A stretch of 36,431 nt of DNA from Bradyrhizobiaceae bacterium (GTDB lineage: Bacteria; Pseudomonadota; Alphaproteobacteria; Rhizobiales; Aestuariivirgaceae), in contig CANJMQ010000040.1 of the NCBI GenBank assembly GCA_947475225.1, positions 1 to 36,431 on the forward strand, read 5' to 3'. Every line of letters starts with the position of its first letter. Positions within the stretch are counted from its first letter, which is position 1. Position numbers and translations under genes: made by a program. Of this stretch, positions 35,966 through 36,431 are shown piece by piece. The notes below the pieces were generated by a model that was given only the letters and a program-made list of their open reading frames with translations, did not search any database and was not told where the DNA came from.

Positions 35966-35998
35966 GTGAGGGAGCCTTCGATCGGGAAAACACGAAAA

Positions 35999-36023
35999 CC
36001 GGGGAGGAGAATCTCCTCCCCGG
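35999..36023 (-). terminator. Terminator-like hairpin between binding-protein and permease genes
   Basis: CCGGGGAGGAGA and its exact complement are separated by one base, a 12-bp stem. On the minus strand it is followed by TTTTCGTGTTTT. It lies 16 bases after the binding-protein stop and before the PotB-like start, so it probably lets part of transcription stop, keeping the binding protein more abundant than the permeases. Confidence 0.85.
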
Positions 36024-36039
36024 CACTGGTCTCTGCTGC

Positions 36040-36431
36040 TTACTGTGCAAGCCAGGCGTTGAAGCGCTCACGCAGCTCGTCGCCCTTGTCACCCCAGAAC
36101 TGCGGGTCCGGATAGAACACCGTCTTGAGGTTGTCGGGAGCCGACGGCAGGTCGGGCAGGATGGCCGCGTCGATCAGCGGTGCGGCGTCCTTGTTGGCCG
36201 GACCGTAGGAGATGTACTTGGTCTGGTCGGCCATCAGCTGCGGCTGCGACGCGAAGGTGATGAAGCGATAGGCGCCATCGAGCTTCGGCGTGCCCTTGGG
36301 GATCGCCCACCAGTCCCAGTCCGGGGCCTGGTGGTCCCAGATGATCTTGAAGGGCTTCTTGTCGGTCTTGATGGCGTTGTAGAAGCGGCCGTTCCACGAG
36401 GTGGCGAACACCACCTGGCCGTCAGCGAGCA
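36040..36431 (-). CDS. ABC transporter periplasmic binding protein (PotD-like), C-terminal part
   Basis: The C-terminal 130 residues of an extracellular solute-binding protein; the N-terminus lies beyond the right edge. WDHQAPDWDWWAIPKGTPKLDGAYRFITFASQPQ follows the PotD/PotF pattern in which a conserved lobe precedes the substrate-lining residues. It ends RFNAWLAQ. With the two permeases downstream it forms a polyamine-type importer. The substrate (putrescine, spermidine or a related cation) cannot be told from this part. Confidence 0.88.
   Translation of the reverse strand, partial: LADGQVVFATSWNGRFYNAIKTDKKPFKIIWDHQAPDWDWWAIPKGTPKLDGAYRFITFASQPQLMADQTKYISYGPANKDAAPLIDAAILPDLPSAPDNLKTVFYPDPQFWGDKGDELRERFNAWLAQ

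Overview
The window reads as chromosome of an alphaproteobacterium, most likely of the order Hyphomicrobiales (Rhizobiales). This rests on the gene order yebC-ruvCAB-ybgC-tolQRAB-pal-cpoB-tilS-ftsH-folP-glmM, a serC leader in front of serC-serA, an RpoH with its own box motif, an Omp25-like porin, and GC-rich palindromic repeats of the type scattered through rhizobial genomes. Base composition is GC-rich throughout, except for a visibly more AT-rich stretch at about 150-3690.

Layout. Positions 1-147 hold the tail of a reading frame, a strong hairpin and a doubled terminal motif that looks like the end of an IS21-family insertion sequence. Positions 168-3696 are an accessory segment abutting the 3' end of a tRNA-Glu(CTC) gene. 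All four clear genes there read leftward: a serine recombinase, a lysine-rich unknown, a protein with a Cys/His zinc-binding motif, and a ParB-like protein. Upstream of the recombinase lies an array of six GTCTCA half-sites that looks like a resolution site. Positions 3697-9406 carry tRNA-Glu, a small membrane protein divergent from an RluD-type pseudouridine synthase, rpoH, a CAP-domain secreted protein, a wrecked EAL-domain pseudogene, a membrane protein and a class I PPK2 with an FNR/FixK-like box. Positions 9408-16348 hold an OsmC-like protein, purA, an exported unknown, serA and serC behind a serC leader, and an outer-membrane beta-barrel.

Positions 16808-32232 are one long leftward run of housekeeping genes: yebC, ruvC, ruvA, ruvB, ybgC, tolQ, tolR, tolA, tolB, two tandem pal genes, cpoB, tilS, ftsH, folP and glmM. 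They cover Holliday-junction processing, envelope constriction, tRNA-Ile modification, membrane proteolysis, folate synthesis and the amino-sugar precursor of peptidoglycan. The tandem pal duplication is the most notable feature of this run. Positions 32369-36431 hold a small orphan gene, a cation-diffusion exporter, and a polyamine-type ABC importer (permeases plus the C-terminal part of the binding protein), with an intrinsic terminator-like hairpin between the binding-protein and permease genes.

No CRISPR array, toxin-antitoxin pair or recognisable defence locus was seen. The best candidates for something undescribed are the small recombinase/ParB-like module with its GTCTCA array, the duplicated pal, and a 42-residue secreted-peptide ORF at 16594-16722.
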